Shown here: piece by piece, positions 62,012-64,000 of the stretch
Position numbering within the stretch: position 1 is the stretch's first letter
Layout of the letters: every line of letters begins with the position of its first letter
Assembly (NCBI RefSeq): GCF_032854445.1
Contig: NC_088302.1
Span: 9,233,338-9,297,337, forward strand
Direction of reading: 5' to 3'
Origin: Liolophura sinensis
Lineage: Eukaryota > Mollusca > Polyplacophora > Chitonida > Chitonidae
Length of the DNA stretch: 64,000 nt
The notes under the pieces: model-generated
Told to the model about the DNA's origin: nothing
Seen by the model: only the letters and a program-made list of their open reading frames with translations
The model's database searches: none
Program-made: the position numbers and the translations under genes

Positions 62012-62380
62012 TCTACTCCTTTAATTTGGCTTAAAGAGTACTTTCTTTTAATACATCCCAGAATAATTCCTTCATCACTCCTCGTTCTCTCGATATACGC
62101 ACTTATTTGCGGCATTGTTAAAGCTTTAAAATAATGCGACACGTAGGCATGAATCGATTGCTGGCTAAAGCCTACACTGCATGGAAATCAGATTTACATA
62201 GCGTTCTTATTTTGCCTACGTCCATGGCCATCCAGCTTGAACATTTATGAAATGTGCACGTATTGGAACTAAGAACTAGAAGATCAGGCGATGGTACCAT
62301 TGTGACGAAATGCATGTCTACAATATGACTCCAACACAATTTTATTTCAAGCAATGACAGACCGTGGCCCTGCCATCTTT

Positions 62381-62500
62381 ATTGCCTGATTAGTGTTTAA
62401 CGCGGTGCTCACGGATCTTTCTTCAACATGATCCAATAGCCAGGATTATGGGTACAAGTATTTAGGAGAAGCCGGAGTGCCCATGCAGAGTTTACCACCG
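62381..62500 (-). repeat. decayed SINE
   Basis: ttgcctgattagtgtttaac, gcggtgctcacggatctttc and aatagccaggattatgggta. It is a diverged minus-orientation tail region of the family. Confidence 0.5.
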
Positions 62501-63034
62501 GCCTTGGTGGATCAGGAGCTGGAATCAATGTAGGGTGATACTGAAAGTTAAAAACACATCAATACACAGAATTGTCTGGAAGATCAATTCCATACGTATA
62601 TTAGGGTCTCTGATAGCAGGGGTTGTACCATGCAATTTTCAGGATTGAAGTAGAATTACATATACTACGAGGCATAATGACTTTAACAGTTTCTGTTTTC
62701 TGCCGTCATAAAAAAAAATCATAAAATTGAAGAGAACTTTCGTATCTGACCTTAATAAAATAAAATCAGTTTTTCCGCTATTATTTTCTCGATCCGAGGC
62801 CCTATTCTGATCCAAGTATATTCACCTTATTCATGAATTAACCTTTTTAATCAGTTTTGCTTCTTTTTCTGTGTCGAATCTATAACATGTAGCATGTTTG
62901 TCTGCTATTTTGGCACTTGCGCATCAGATTTACAAGCCATTCAATACATTAAAATTTGGATTTAAAAAGGCCTATATGCGTTTTATCTGCCTACATAATG
63001 TGGCATCCATGGATGAGTTTTTAGCGCGTTTGCA

Positions 63035-63348
63035 CGTCACAATGAATTAGAGACTCTCACCAATGCGGCCGGTGTGAGTGTGCCTGGGAAGGTGTGTCAG
63101 CAATGCGTATAGTCGAGGGTTTCACCCCAGCTCTGCCCGGTTTCCTCAAACCATAATGCTGGCCACAATCGTATTTAGTGAGCTAGTCTTTAATGTGGAG
63201 TAAAAGGTCTAATAAATTGCGGTCGCTGTGAGTTCATGTCCAGTTCTTGCTGGCTTCCTCTTCAGTTATGTCTGGGAAAGTGCGGCAAAAACCTGTGTAT
63301 GGTCAAGGGTTTCACCCAGACTCTGCCCGGTTTCCTCCCACACAAAAA
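63035..63348 (+). repeat. SINE dimer in tandem
   Basis: Two successive copies in the same orientation. The first has gactctcaccaatgcggccg, ctctgcccggtttcctcaaa and ccataatgctggccac, then gagtaaaaggtctaataaat. The second starts at once with tgcggtcgctgtgagttcat and runs to ctgcccggtttcctcccaca. It may be a composite mobilised as one unit, or an insertion into a tail. Confidence 0.75.
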
Positions 63349-63349
63349 C

Positions 63350-63445
63350 TATGTAATTTATTAATTTGACTGGGGTTTTTTAAATGCCCTACTCAAGAGT
63401 ATTTCAGATACGAAAGTGGTCAGATTTAAGGGAGGAGGAAGATGG
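63350..63445 (-). repeat. SINE remnant in opposite orientation
   Basis: tttattaatttgactggggt, gccctactcaagagtatttc and agatacgaaagtggtcaga, then gggaggagg. It is a decayed minus-orientation copy directly after the dimer. Confidence 0.55.
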
Positions 63446-63589
63446 AATGCCAGGAGTAAGCGATACATATCAGAGGAGAGTTACTCCCAAGCACAACGCA
63501 GGTCGTAATGATGGAAGTGGACTAAGGTAAACTTCATGCAAGGCTACACAAGCTGGGTCTGTCAACTGCTTACTGTCACACAGGCCCGA

Positions 63590-63676
63590 GAAAAACAAAA
63601 GCAGGAAAAGCTAGAAAACTCCCCGCCCAAGAATGGGATTGAACCCACATCTCCTTTGATCTGGGAAAGACCAAAG
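63590..63676 (-). repeat. second SINE-like family, copy 2
   Basis: aactccccgcccaagaatgg, then gattgaacccacatctcc. It matches 56020-56112 and contains a B-box-like string in reverse. Confidence 0.45.
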
Positions 63677-64000
63677 CCACATGGAGCGGAATTTGCTTTC
63701 CCGGTGGTCAGCTTCATAAGTATCACCCTGGTATTTCGTTTACTTGTGACTGTGTATTATATTTGATACCAACAAAGCATATGACGTTAGTTTCAACACG
63801 GGCAGTCAGAATTTTACTCTCCATGATGTTGTCCTTTATATTATAGAATGAGGAAGCAGCAGAGAGCAGGCAAACCACTGATCTCAATTGGCAAGGTACT
63901 GACATATATTCCCACTTGTGATGTATAGACGAGCAGACCATACCTGTAGAAGAAAGAGTGGGTTTTCAACAAACTTTAGACCGCGTAAATTTTCAACACC

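Overview
The window is a piece of an animal nuclear genome, most likely a mollusc or another lophotrochozoan. Genes are split by many GT-AG introns and intergenic DNA is A+T-rich. It is littered with a tRNA-derived SINE whose tail reads like gtgttttacgccgtactcaag, a type I associate with molluscs. The species cannot be named from the sequence alone.

Layout. (1) 1-1080: two 3' exons of an unidentified + strand gene, then a probable long 3' UTR holding a degenerate tandem repeat. (2) 1081-10299: no gene seen, a few SINE remnants. (3) 10300-35883: a + strand thioester-containing protein gene (TEP, of the alpha-2-macroglobulin/CD109/C3 family). I rebuilt 36 coding exons with phases that agree at every junction. 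The product is about 1493 residues, secreted, with the GCGEQN thioester and the catalytic His. One late exon (29728-29934) is out of frame by two bases, so as written the gene is broken, or the sequence has errors there. (4) 39737-42582: two fragments of a prolyl 4-hydroxylase alpha-like gene separated by a 20-bp minisatellite and a ~221-bp tandem repeat. It is probably a pseudogene. (5) 43920-47332: a small four-exon minus-strand gene for a single-pass membrane protein of 155 residues with a Pro/Gln/Tyr-rich tail and a PPxY motif. I do not recognise it. (6) 49376-51190: a large 43-bp satellite-like array. (7) 51855-59780: complete minus-strand NSA2 (ribosome biogenesis), 10 exons, 260 residues. 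(8) 59781-64000: SINE-rich DNA, a 52-bp palindrome, and a possible two-exon remnant of another minus-strand gene.

The genes do not form a pathway. TEP acts in innate humoral defence, NSA2 in 60S ribosome assembly, and the membrane protein has no assigned role. The points that most deserve a second look are the double frameshift in the TEP gene, the poly-Thr linker and polybasic site in the TEP, and the unrecognised membrane protein. Also notable are the two repeat arrays that stay open in several reading frames and the palindrome at 60.7 kb. I found no clear evidence of an undescribed multi-gene system.
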